A stretch of 64,000 nt of DNA from Pyrofollis japonicus (GTDB taxonomy: Archaea; Thermoproteota; Thermoprotei_A; Sulfolobales; Pyrodictiaceae), in the NCBI RefSeq assembly GCF_033097485.1, contig NZ_AP028634.1, positions 186,001 through 250,000 of the forward strand, given 5' to 3'. Shown piece after piece: positions 7,989 to 16,838 of this stretch (its first letter is position 1; the number at the start of each line of letters is the position of its first letter). The position numbers were made by a program, and so were the translations under genes. The notes beneath the pieces were generated by a model. It had not been told where the DNA came from and did no database searches. It saw nothing but the letters and a program-made list of their open reading frames with translations.

Positions 7989-8004
7989 TATATATATATA
8001 TAAT
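7989..8004 (+). promoter_or_regulatory. TATA tract of the surface-protein promoter
   Basis: An alternating TA tract lies in an AT-rich 200-bp gap. It is about 31-46 bases upstream of the CTG codon at 8035 and 70-85 bases upstream of the ATG at 8074. The spacing suits a short leader carrying the GGTGA ribosome site at 8024-8028. Confidence 0.4.
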
Positions 8005-8073
8005 TATCTTGAAATACTTCTTCGGTGAAGAATACTGAAAACTGAAATTATTATAACAATTTTAACAATACTT

Positions 8074-10479
8074 ATGATAGAATTACTTGTACCTCCAATT
8101 GCTACCAGTATAGCAGATGCCAGCTACGAAGGAGCAGGACTTAAGCTATGTGAACCGGTTATCATAGATCTATCGCCAATTGGTTTAAAACCAAGCGACG
8201 TTAATGCCTATCTAGTGTATGGCAATCGCCTCATACAATTACCTATATACTCTTTACCGAGAGGGTATATGAGTTCTGGTTCAATACTTTTAACTCTTCT
8301 TTATAATGGAAAACCAATAACAAAACTTAATAAAAGTGAAATTAATAATATTTTTAAAATTTTAAAAGAAAATAAAAAAGAATTAATAAAACCAATATAT
8401 CTAAAGAGAAAGATGGTAAAAACATACCTAGATAGCACAAAGGCTCTAGTTCTATTACCTTGTAATAATAATAAAACTAATTCTTCATTAATAAGAAACA
8501 TCATTTTGAATAAGAACGTCATAGCCATTTATAGAGCCAACGGATACGACATATTTTTAACAAGAAAACATACGCCAGCGCTGCCTGCCTTTTCAGATAT
8601 AGATAGAGAAGTAGTCAAAATATATCAAGGAAATATAAATGGAGATGCTAAAAACATTATCGAAGAGTATACAATTAATTGGAAGAAATTAATAAGCGCT
8701 ATACCTGAGAAAGCAAAATTAATTAAAATAATAGATAATAATATTAAAAAATATGAAACAATAGAGAATAGTGAAAATAGTATAAGTATAGAGTCGTTGG
8801 ATACCGGCTTATCTAATAACGAATACTTTATATGGGATGTAGTTCCTTGGGAGGCTGGAGTTTTTAATCATGAAGAAACTTATCTAGGGAACATAGAACA
8901 CGATAAAGGAGTTAAAATTACAAGTACATATTGGAGCGGAAGTGACAGTTTCCGTATACCTCCACATACCACTAGATACGAAGTATATCTAGTTATAACA
9001 GCTAATAAAACTAGTCCCCTACATATAATAATAGAACTTAATGGAGCGAAAATATATGATGACGACTATGTAGTTGAAGCTCACTCAACACTTTCTCTAG
9101 GCACAGTTGTTCATACGGTACCTGAGGAACCGGGCAATTATATAAACACATGGAGCAAGATAACATACTCAGTTACTATTACTAGTAGCGCTCAACCAGA
9201 TATAGTAATAAAAGCTGTACCAGTAGTGCGTTCATACATAGGAGATAACTCAGAGAATAATCTTGTCTATAGCTGGGAACTATACCTAGCAGGAATAGAT
9301 ACTAGCTCATACGAATCCATTAATCCGCCATTACGCATTATTCCTCAACATCACAATACTTTTCTACTTCGTACACCATTAGCATTCCTTGAAGGTACAG
9401 CAAGTTTTACACTAACTATATATAGCAGTAAAATCGTAAACAATAAAGCATATATATCAATAAATATAGATGGACTTCAAATATGCGATGGGTACACCTA
9501 CCAAGCCTATTATAGAGGTGCATGGCGCCAAGTTTATACCTGCAGCTTATCTACGTCATCAATAAACGATAAAATCATAAATGCGCTACGAGAAGGACGA
9601 CCACTTCTGTTGGACGTATATATAGATTCAAATGAGGGGCCGTGGTTCATAGACCATGGTGCAATACTATCTGCTCTTAGAAGAGCAAGACATTTTGAGA
9701 CCCAGCCGTATCTTTATAAAGCTGTTGCCTCATATGATACAAACGATGCCAGCAACTACCAGAACGTAGTATTTAACCCTATTACAAAGCTCTACTACGC
9801 ATTTCACAATAGTCTGTCCACAGTGCTTGTGGCCGATATTGAGACCTATGTGAGAGTCACGCGGCCAGCAATTAATATGGAAAATGATATAGGGCCTCTT
9901 GGGTACCTTCTTGTAAGTGTTCTAAACCCTGTATTTGATTCATTAGAGTATGGCCCGCTCAAAGTATATATTAATAGCGAGGATGTAAAAATCGATACAA
10001 AAACGACGAACACACAACTAGCTCCACCGACGGCCACAGCTAATGTAGTTGGTAAAGGCAGCATTAGTTACGGAACAACATATAGTCTTACTTCCACCAT
10101 ATCGTGGATGCTTGGGGCGGCAAGTATCTTCTTAAGCGGGGGAGTTGCAACCGCTTTTGGAGTCATCTCCATAATAATTGGTACTCCAAGTACCTTTTAC
10201 AAATCTGACACATTAAGCGCATGGGGATCCCAAATAAGCTTACTAGAGGATGAAGCAGAAGCTACCTGGAGTAGCGGAATAACTGAGCAGCATTATAATC
10301 TAGGAATTATATTAGATTGCAACATTGTTCCCCATAACTCCTGGCAAAATGATGGCATAACCATAACCACTAATATACAGAGCGAGCTAGCAATATTAGA
10401 GGGCTATACAAGTAATCTTAATTTCAATACATTAAGTGCGGAGGCAAGCCTTTATGTCCCAAGCATATCGTCATCTTAA
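8074..10479 (+). CDS. Very large AT-rich secreted protein of unknown family
   Basis: 801 residues from the first ATG. The N-terminus IELLVPPIATSIADA resembles the end of a signal peptide; reading could begin at a CTG at 8035, which adds K-T-E and a hydrophobic run and has GGTGA 6 nt upstream, giving a textbook signal peptide. The body is rich in Asn, Ile, Ser, Thr and Tyr and is probably beta-strand with many sequons. Near residues 670-710 there is one strong hydrophobic stretch (ISWMLGAASIFLSGGVAT) that may be a membrane or amphipathic segment. Codon use is far more AT-rich than neighbouring housekeeping genes. No family recognised. Confidence 0.75.
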   Translation: MIELLVPPIATSIADASYEGAGLKLCEPVIIDLSPIGLKPSDVNAYLVYGNRLIQLPIYSLPRGYMSSGSILLTLLYNGKPITKLNKSEINNIFKILKENKKELIKPIYLKRKMVKTYLDSTKALVLLPCNNNKTNSSLIRNIILNKNVIAIYRANGYDIFLTRKHTPALPAFSDIDREVVKIYQGNINGDAKNIIEEYTINWKKLISAIPEKAKLIKIIDNNIKKYETIENSENSISIESLDTGLSNNEYFIWDVVPWEAGVFNHEETYLGNIEHDKGVKITSTYWSGSDSFRIPPHTTRYEVYLVITANKTSPLHIIIELNGAKIYDDDYVVEAHSTLSLGTVVHTVPEEPGNYINTWSKITYSVTITSSAQPDIVIKAVPVVRSYIGDNSENNLVYSWELYLAGIDTSSYESINPPLRIIPQHHNTFLLRTPLAFLEGTASFTLTIYSSKIVNNKAYISINIDGLQICDGYTYQAYYRGAWRQVYTCSLSTSSINDKIINALREGRPLLLDVYIDSNEGPWFIDHGAILSALRRARHFETQPYLYKAVASYDTNDASNYQNVVFNPITKLYYAFHNSLSTVLVADIETYVRVTRPAINMENDIGPLGYLLVSVLNPVFDSLEYGPLKVYINSEDVKIDTKTTNTQLAPPTATANVVGKGSISYGTTYSLTSTISWMLGAASIFLSGGVATAFGVISIIIGTPSTFYKSDTLSAWGSQISLLEDEAEATWSSGITEQHYNLGIILDCNIVPHNSWQNDGITITTNIQSELAILEGYTSNLNFNTLSAEASLYVPSISSS

Positions 10480-10672
10480 GCTAAAACTAAGAATAAAATA
10501 CCATTATTTTTTAAAATCATTTCATATATAATATATTATTCTTACATAATAAATAGTAAAAATGTGACTTTAGACTGTGTCTTATTGTCCTATGAAAACA
10601 CTATATAGACTATATAGTATTGTTCTCCAGATAGGATATAATAAGAGGGCTTGACAACTACGGGGAAGAGTT

Positions 10673-11425
10673 TTGAAACTTAACATTGACGAAAAGGTAG
10701 CATTGTTTCTAAAGACTCTAGCCATATCATTCTTCGCAGCATTAATCGGACTTATAATCTCATCTATTAAGTGTAGCACAAGTTGTAATGTGTTCTTGTC
10801 TAGACCGTTAACAAACGAGTGGCAACATCACATCTTAATGGCTGTTCTTATAGATTCTTTGTCTCGTCCAGCTCCGCTTCTCGTGCTGTTGACAGGTGCT
10901 CTAGCTTATTCGCTTAAAGCAAGTAGATTGCATAGACTAGTTAGGAGCATATTATTTGTTCTTGTCACCTATTACTGCTTCGCCCTAGCTGGCTTCCTTG
11001 CATTTGCCTTACCGCTGCTCATTAACATGCAGATTCTCCTTAGCAATTATTTCGTATTCTCACTTATCTATAATGCATTTATTTTAGTGGGCATTATTGT
11101 CGCTGTAGCCTTAGCCCTAAAAATCATTAGGAGAGCGAATGGATGTCGTTATTCTTGGCATAGCACTATTATTGCAGCTCTTGCGGTACTCTTTGTAGCA
11201 GTTATTGTGAGACTCATAACTGAGGCCTTGCTGAGGCCTCTCAGCATAGAGCTGTATAGCTGTGCCTGCAGAATACCACCCGGTTACTTTGCTTTGCAGG
11301 GATCTGTGCTGGAGGGAGGCAATCTGTTGAAAGTAACTCTTGCATCGTTTATCGCTTCGTGGCTTTATGGTTTTGTACTTCTATCTCTATTAGTGAAGAG
11401 TAGGTGCACCTTGACTAGGTATTAG
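10673..11425 (+). CDS. Six-helix membrane protein, unknown
   Basis: A 250-residue integral membrane protein with about six hydrophobic helices, for example LAISFFAALIGLIIS, VLLTGALAYSL, FALAGFLAFALPLLI, FILVGIIVAVALAL, IIAALAVLFVAVIV and LYGFVLLSLL. It starts at TTG behind GGGGAAGAG. The C-terminus overlaps the convergent kinase gene by 11 bases. It lies immediately downstream of the giant secreted protein and could help anchor or export it, but this rests on position only; no known family is evident. Confidence 0.65.
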   Translation: MKLNIDEKVALFLKTLAISFFAALIGLIISSIKCSTSCNVFLSRPLTNEWQHHILMAVLIDSLSRPAPLLVLLTGALAYSLKASRLHRLVRSILFVLVTYYCFALAGFLAFALPLLINMQILLSNYFVFSLIYNAFILVGIIVAVALALKIIRRANGCRYSWHSTIIAALAVLFVAVIVRLITEALLRPLSIELYSCACRIPPGYFALQGSVLEGGNLLKVTLASFIASWLYGFVLLSLLVKSRCTLTRY

Positions 11426-13379
11426 AGCATTTCTCGTTGCAAGTGCTCCATTTTCTGGGCTCGTTGCCCGCTAGGCAGGCTAGGCATGCTGCGACTCTGC
11501 TCGCGTCCGGCCTTTCTCGCGGATTGTCTGAGAGCATTTTTCCGAGTAGGAGCCGTAGCTGGCTAGGGGCGTCTCTCAGCATCCTTTCTATCTTTGAGGT
11601 ATCGCATACTAGGCCTCTTTGCTCGTCTAGGCGGCACATGAGCTTGTGCTTCAGCGTTATTACTTGGCGGTGCTCTAGGCCTGCTAGTAGCTGGAGCAGG
11701 ATTATGCCGAGGCTGTAGACGTCTTGGCTGGGCTCGGCTACTGGCGCCTTTGAGCATATCGGCGAGTTTCTCTTACCGAGCTCGTTGCAGACCAGGTCGT
11801 AGGCTTCTAGCTCTGGCGCCGCATAACCCGGTGTGAGCTGCATTACTGGGCTCCCTATCCTTACTGCTGCGCCCAGGTCGGAGAGCTTGGGCACGGTCTT
11901 GGCTTGCTCTGGTCTCAGCAGTGCCTCGTAGAACGCGCTGGCAAGGAGCCTGGGGTTTGCGGCGGGCCTCGTGGTGAATAGTATGTTTTCTGGCTTGAGG
12001 TCTCCGTGGACATAGCCGCTTCCATGCACGTGTGCTAGGGCCTTGGCTATTACCGCGCCTAGTGCTGCTACTACTCTCACCCAGTCGCGGTTATCGGGCC
12101 TCGCCAAGTGCAGCCTCTTTGCCTCCTCGAGTAGCTTAGAGAGGCTCCCACCGCCAAGATACTCCATTATTATCGCGGGCGGGGAGACCATGTATATCTC
12201 GAAGCTGTCCGTGCGGACAGCCTTAGCTAGACGCTCGGAGTCTATGTGAATAGCCTTTAGCCTCACGACGTAGGGGCTCTTCTCGCTGAGTTCTCGGAGG
12301 CTTAGCGCCTCCCGCTCAAGGTCGCGAGCGACCATTAGCACGTCTCTCACAAGCCTACTAGAAGTAGTGCCACCAGCACCGCTGCCCACAGGGATCGGGA
12401 CTAGGAGCTTTATTGCAGCCTTGTCGCCGGGATCCTCTCTTGCATGCGCGCGCAGCACTACTCCGAAGCCGCCACTCCCAATGAATTCTTCGACCACGTA
12501 GCCGTGTATCTCCCTGCCCACCAAGCACTTCTCGACGACCTCTCTACGGTTCTTGGCGAACTCGGACAGCCTCACCGATGAGCACTCCTCCCTCCTCTCG
12601 TCAGCCCCGGCCTCTTCCCGGGTAGGCGGGGACACGGCGACCGTGCTGTGTGCCACGTCTTCGCGCCGGGCCATGTGCGGCCGCACATATGCTTCGGCGA
12701 CTGGTCTCGGCTCGGCGCTACCTGGGACACGTATCGGGGCCTGCGGCTCCATGGTTGCTTCATGCTCTCTGTGTTTTCTCAGCACGAGAGCTAGGTGGAT
12801 TACGAGGGCCGAGCCCGTGTAGTAGAGGAGGGCCTCATACACTGTGGTGTTGTACCCGGCTATGCTCAGGCTTATGCTGGTCGGAGCCGGTAAGCCAAGC
12901 ATATCCCACAGGGCGTCGTAGAGAGCGTAGAGTAGTAGCGGTACCCCGATAACCGGGTTCGTTGACGCGGAGAGCCCTAGCCCGAGAGCCATAAGGGGTG
13001 TCGAGGGATAGTAGGGGGTGAGCGGCTTAGCTGCTTCAAGCAGGGCGCCAGCCTGGGGATACCTCGAGGCGGCCCAGGCGGCTATGCCTGGGAGCAGGGG
13101 CGCCAAGAGCCCGTAGAGCCCCATCAGTATGCCTAGCTTGCTCTTCCCAATGCTTAGCAGCACTAGGCCAGCGAAGGCCAACGTGTAGGCGATGAATGAG
13201 GAGACGAGGAACAAGTCCGTGGGACTCCTAGGGGGGAGGTGGAGCCCGCCACCCAGCCACCACTTGAAGGGATCAATACTGCTTTCTCCAACAAACCTTG
13301 ATACGAGCAATATTGCCGCTACGCCGTATATTCCCAGGATTGCTAGCCCGTAGCCTACCACTCTACCCTTCTCGGCCAA
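11415..13379 (-). CDS. Membrane-anchored eukaryotic-like Ser/Thr protein kinase
   Basis: 654 residues. The N-terminal ~200 hold about five membrane helices, then a ~100-residue hydrophilic linker, then a kinase domain. Landmarks: glycine loop IGSGGFGVV (about 298-306), AIKLL (ATP Lys), EALSLREL (helix C Glu), YVHGDLKPENILF (catalytic loop near 456; HRD is HGD), SDLGAAV (DFG is DLG, near 500), TPGYAAPE (APE). The tail is Cys-rich (CLACLAG, STCNEKC) and could bind metal. It is the last gene of a minus-strand run after the VWA and phosphatase genes. By analogy with Sulfolobus Arn kinases it may phosphorylate the VWA/FHA proteins; that is inference. The start is TTG. Confidence 0.92.
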   Translation of the reverse strand: MAEKGRVVGYGLAILGIYGVAAILLVSRFVGESSIDPFKWWLGGGLHLPPRSPTDLFLVSSFIAYTLAFAGLVLLSIGKSKLGILMGLYGLLAPLLPGIAAWAASRYPQAGALLEAAKPLTPYYPSTPLMALGLGLSASTNPVIGVPLLLYALYDALWDMLGLPAPTSISLSIAGYNTTVYEALLYYTGSALVIHLALVLRKHREHEATMEPQAPIRVPGSAEPRPVAEAYVRPHMARREDVAHSTVAVSPPTREEAGADERREECSSVRLSEFAKNRREVVEKCLVGREIHGYVVEEFIGSGGFGVVLRAHAREDPGDKAAIKLLVPIPVGSGAGGTTSSRLVRDVLMVARDLEREALSLRELSEKSPYVVRLKAIHIDSERLAKAVRTDSFEIYMVSPPAIIMEYLGGGSLSKLLEEAKRLHLARPDNRDWVRVVAALGAVIAKALAHVHGSGYVHGDLKPENILFTTRPAANPRLLASAFYEALLRPEQAKTVPKLSDLGAAVRIGSPVMQLTPGYAAPELEAYDLVCNELGKRNSPICSKAPVAEPSQDVYSLGIILLQLLAGLEHRQVITLKHKLMCRLDEQRGLVCDTSKIERMLRDAPSQLRLLLGKMLSDNPRERPDASRVAACLACLAGNEPRKWSTCNEKCSNT

Positions 13380-13446
13380 GGTCTGGATAATCCCTCACAG
13401 CTATAGAGGGGTGCTCGCTGAGGGAGCGCCTCCTCCCTGCTTATCC

Positions 13447-14460
13447 CTAGGTCTCCCTTGTAGATGCCTCCCTTGCTTCTCCTTTATAGATGTAGGGCCT
13501 CAGCTTACCCTCCTCAAGGTCTACGAGGAGTACTGCTGCGCGGCGCTTATGGTAGAGCGAGGAGAACACGGTTACAACGCTGTACTCTAGGCTATCGAGC
13601 CCCATCTCTCCCGCTAATGTTGTTTGCTTGCCGTCCTGGAGCCAAACATGGGTTCCATCTACGACCTCGTGCCCCCTAATAATGATGCCGAGGTCGTTTG
13701 CTTCGAGAAAGCTCCTCCAAGCCGCCTTGCCGTAGAGATATGTGCCAGGGCCCCGGGGCCCTGGGAGAAACCAGTCAATCGTCCCCCTTGGGTCGTTCCA
13801 CAAGAGCTGGGCCACGAGGGGACTCGTCTTGAGGAGGCCAAGGGCCTCTTCACTGTTCTTGATCTTGGCGGCCTCTTTCTCTAGGTCGTCTAGGAGGATC
13901 GGGTCCTCGGGTGAAAGGCTGCATCTGCGGCAAGGTATGCCGGCATGGACAAGCACTATGGGCTCCGCGACCACAGCTACCGGCATGGAGGCGTAGAGGG
14001 CGGCGACGTAGCCGAGGTACTCCTCACCCCTCTTCCTAACAGCCTCCTCGAAGAAGCCGTAGGCAGCGTTCATCTCCGGGTCCTCATGGTTTCCTCGGAG
14101 CAGGTAGACCCTATCCCTCTCATCTACGAGCCTCTCCAGGAGGAGCTCGAGGTTCTCAACGCCGCGCGGCCCCCGGTCAACATAGTCACCTATGAATATG
14201 ACTGCATCTACGTCTTCCTCGTGGGCCAGCTTTAGAGCCCACTCCGAGACCTCGGGGAACCCGTGCGTGTCCCCGACAACTATGAATCGCCTAGCGCCTA
14301 GCCTTAGAATCGGCGGCTGCTCCGCCAAGACGCTTATGGCTTCACGGAATAGCTCGGCGTAGCCACCGGCTTCCTCGGGGGCTCTTGCCGCGCCGAGGCC
14401 CGTCTCGTCAGGGACTTCTTCTCCGGGTAGCTCGTTGTAGGCCTCCGTGCTGTCCCGCAT
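13447..14460 (-). CDS. PPP-family Ser/Thr protein phosphatase
   Basis: A metallophosphatase with all PPP signatures: GDTHG (about residue 63), GDYVDRG (about 92), LRGNHED (about 121), VLVHAG and IIRGHEVV. These residues bind two metal ions and the phosphate. I place the start at ATG 14460 because GAGGAGG is about 8 nt upstream; a TTG at 14490 is possible. The first ~50 residues are acidic and non-conserved. Lying between the VWA gene and the kinase gene on the same strand, it is the natural eraser of the marks written by that kinase. Crenarchaeal PP2A-type enzymes are known to influence archaellum regulation in Sulfolobus; the same role here is inferred. Confidence 0.93.
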   Translation of the reverse strand: MRDSTEAYNELPGEEVPDETGLGAARAPEEAGGYAELFREAISVLAEQPPILRLGARRFIVVGDTHGFPEVSEWALKLAHEEDVDAVIFIGDYVDRGPRGVENLELLLERLVDERDRVYLLRGNHEDPEMNAAYGFFEEAVRKRGEEYLGYVAALYASMPVAVVAEPIVLVHAGIPCRRCSLSPEDPILLDDLEKEAAKIKNSEEALGLLKTSPLVAQLLWNDPRGTIDWFLPGPRGPGTYLYGKAAWRSFLEANDLGIIIRGHEVVDGTHVWLQDGKQTTLAGEMGLDSLEYSVVTVFSSLYHKRRAAVLLVDLEEGKLRPYIYKGEAREASTRET

Positions 14461-14641
14461 AGATGTAAGCCTCCTCGCCGTGGCTTCCAAGCTCTCTGGC
14501 TTGGCTTATCTCAGCTTGTTTCCCGGCTTAAAAGCAGGGAGGACCATGCGTAAACAAGTTGGGCTCAATCATGTCTGCCTTGGCGATAGTGGCGGCAGAA
14601 AAACGAGGCAATACAGTGGCAAAATCTTTGGAGACAGGGTG

Positions 14642-15820
14642 CTACTTTCTTATCCTCTTCGTCGCCTCGCTTAGGAGCCTCCTCGTGGCCTCCTCGGCCT
14701 CGCTGCTGCCGAGCCTCTTAGTGGCCTCAGCGGTCTCTAGTAGCCTCTTAGTCTCAACCACTAGGTCTATCCTCTTAGTCTTCTCAGCCTGCTTCTCCGC
14801 CTCCACTAGCCTCTTCGTAGCAGCGTCTATGTCTCCTCTCAGGAGGAGGCGGCGTGCCTCCTCGAGATAGGCGTGGTAGAGATAGGTGTCGTATACCTCC
14901 CTGTTTATGCCCTTCACGTATTCTTCGCGGCTCGGCGCTGGCTCCACTGTGTAGCTGAAGCTGTGTGTCTCCCTCTTCCCGGTCACAGGGTCCTCGTAGC
15001 TGACGTGCACCCTGGCTACTTCGCCCCGGTGGTTGGCGGGTATTGTTACCTCGCCGTAGATCTCTAGGCTCTCGTCTCGGAGGACGGGTATCGTTATTGT
15101 TAGCTCGTCGTATCCGAGGAGCCTGGCCTCGCCCTCGATGGGCTCAACTGTTAGCTCGAAGTCCTTCGCATAGGCCTCTGGGGCAGCGGTCTCCTCGAAT
15201 GCCTCTACCAGTTTCTCTACCTCGGCCTCCCCCACGTGCTCCATGTACCCGTTACCCATGTCCGCGATGAGGGCTAGTAGCTCCTTGTTGTAGTCCAGCC
15301 CGACGCCTATCGCATAGGCCTTCATTTTCCGCGGCCACTTGAGGCGACGATACTCCTCGGGGTCGCTCTTATCCGTGGGACGTCCATCGGTAACTACGAC
15401 TATGTACCCTGGCTCTGGATAAGCATTGGCTATCTCGATCGCCTTTACTAGTGCACGGTAGAGCGGGGTCCCATCGTCCGGTATGATGCTCCTAACCGCT
15501 GCTATTATCTCGTCCCTTGCCTCGCCCACGTCGCGGTGAACAACCAGCTCCTTGGCGAAAAGGCCACCGAGGCCAAACGCTATCAACGTGACATAGTTGC
15601 CAGGAGGCATAGACTCAACGAGGCGCTCCACAGCCCTCTTAGCAGCATCCATCTTCCCGGCCTTCTTCATGGAGCCACTGGCGTCGAGCAAAACGATGTA
15701 GTGAAGCCCCTTCACCGGCACCTTGCCGCTAACAGGGACAATAGTCACGCGGAAAGCAGCCTTAACGGGAGAAACGAAGCTGTAGCGGTGACTCTGCTCA
15801 AAACGAACCTCGAGAGGCAT
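14642..15820 (-). CDS. VWA-domain protein, ArnB-like
   Basis: About 392 residues. A von Willebrand A domain occupies the N-terminal half, with the MIDAS motif LLDASGSM near residues 42-49 and VVTDGRPT further on; a beta-sandwich region follows, then a helical C-terminus. The last 60 residues contain six T-[K/R]-R-[L/I] motifs (TKRL, TKRI, TKRL, TKRL, TRRL, TKRI) at 8-13 residue spacing, which look like tandem kinase targets. Architecture and the divergent FHA neighbour match Sulfolobus ArnB, a phosphorylated partner of ArnA. The start is ATG 15820; a GTG at 15838 is the alternative. Cytosolic: no signal peptide. Confidence 0.88.
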   Translation of the reverse strand: MPLEVRFEQSHRYSFVSPVKAAFRVTIVPVSGKVPVKGLHYIVLLDASGSMKKAGKMDAAKRAVERLVESMPPGNYVTLIAFGLGGLFAKELVVHRDVGEARDEIIAAVRSIIPDDGTPLYRALVKAIEIANAYPEPGYIVVVTDGRPTDKSDPEEYRRLKWPRKMKAYAIGVGLDYNKELLALIADMGNGYMEHVGEAEVEKLVEAFEETAAPEAYAKDFELTVEPIEGEARLLGYDELTITIPVLRDESLEIYGEVTIPANHRGEVARVHVSYEDPVTGKRETHSFSYTVEPAPSREEYVKGINREVYDTYLYHAYLEEARRLLLRGDIDAATKRLVEAEKQAEKTKRIDLVVETKRLLETAEATKRLGSSEAEEATRRLLSEATKRIRK

Positions 15821-15983
15821 ATTGAGGCCAGCACCCACGAGAAGAGGCCACGAAGCCGGGACATAAGCACTGCCCTAGATACAGCATAAATGATTCTAAG
15901 AAACACTGGGCTTAACTACCACGACAGCCCCACACTATGCACGGAACACTCTGTGCTCCAATCTATTCTGAGGTGAGCCATGC

Positions 15984-16631
15984 ATGCCATGGAAGTGCCC
16001 CGTCTGCGGCCACGTAAACCCCGATGACAAAGAGTTCTGCGAAGTATGCGGCGCCAAGCGCCCCGACAACCCTGAGCAGCTCAAACTAGAGGAGCCCCGG
16101 CAGGAACAACCCCAGCCAGAGCAAGCCGAGGCCCTAGAGCAACAGCCAAGCGAGGCCGGAGAAGCCACCGAGGCCCCGGAGCCGGTGACAGAGCAAGCCG
16201 CAGAGGAGGAGGCTGGCCCCACGGAGGAAGAGGAGACACCCCCCGCCGCTGCGCCGGAGAAGCCAGTAGAGGAGAAGCCTGCGCCGACGACGCCCGAGAC
16301 AATCTACCTCGAGATAGTCAACGCGCCTGCCCAGGAACTCATAGGCAAGAGGATACCAGTCATGCTCAAAGTATTCCCCCAGGTAACCATCGGCAGGAGC
16401 CCCGAGAACGTGATAATAATACCCGACCCAACCGTGTCAAGGAAGCACGCAGCAATAAAGGTGGAGGAAGGCAAGATCGTCCTAGAGGACCTCGGAAGCA
16501 CGAACGGAACCTACGTGTATAGCCAGGAGACAGGGAGCTTCGAGAAGATAGAAAAGATAGAGCTAAAACCAGGCATGATAATAAGGCTCGGAGAACAAAC
16601 AATAATCAAAATAACAGCCGAATTAGCATAA
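15984..16631 (+). CDS. Zinc-ribbon plus FHA-domain protein, ArnA-like
   Basis: 215 residues in three parts: an N-terminal zinc ribbon (C5, C8, C19, C22 in two CxxC pairs), a long Glu/Pro/Gln-rich linker (about residues 28-105), and a C-terminal FHA domain with TIGRSPEN (about 133-140), VSRKHAAI (about 150-157) and LGSTNGT (about 171-177), the conserved phosphothreonine-binding loops. Sulfolobus ArnA has the same domain pairing and binds phosphorylated ArnB to repress archaellum genes. It is divergent from the VWA gene with about 160 bases between, so the two may share a control region. The ATG follows TGAGGTGAG. A T-rich stretch after the stop may terminate transcription. Confidence 0.93.
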   Translation: MPWKCPVCGHVNPDDKEFCEVCGAKRPDNPEQLKLEEPRQEQPQPEQAEALEQQPSEAGEATEAPEPVTEQAAEEEAGPTEEEETPPAAAPEKPVEEKPAPTTPETIYLEIVNAPAQELIGKRIPVMLKVFPQVTIGRSPENVIIIPDPTVSRKHAAIKVEEGKIVLEDLGSTNGTYVYSQETGSFEKIEKIELKPGMIIRLGEQTIIKITAELA

Positions 16632-16742
16632 GTACTTCTTTAGGCTTTCTTTTTCCGATCATTCAGCTATGAAATTTATAATTTATAATAAAAATAGACT
16701 AAATAAATCACTATTCGGTAAACATGTGCCCCTAGGGCATAA

Positions 16743-16750
16743 CTTTTATA
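16743..16750 (+). promoter_or_regulatory. TATA box upstream of the pilin-like operon
   Basis: CTTTTATA lies in the AT-rich 207-bp gap between the FHA gene and the giant pilin-like gene. Transcription from about 16775 would give a 60-65-base leader before the ATG at 16839. The rest of the gap shows no other element that I recognise. Confidence 0.35.
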
Positions 16751-16838
16751 CTGGTCCAAGAGGTTCTCTTCTTCACCTAGAGGAATTACAAAAATCCTAA
16801 AAACGTTGTAAATACCAGTTTACTCGGGGGCTTACTTT

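Noticed and set aside
12553-12952. Overlapping plus-strand frames of 89 and 100 codons
   Set aside because: They are opposite the membrane and linker part of the kinase gene and reflect its GC-rich codon pattern.
14559-14870. Hydrophobic/Ser-rich 103-codon plus frame
   Set aside because: Antisense to the repetitive Thr/Lys/Arg/Leu-coding tail of the VWA gene; the repeat explains its Leu/Ser-rich composition.
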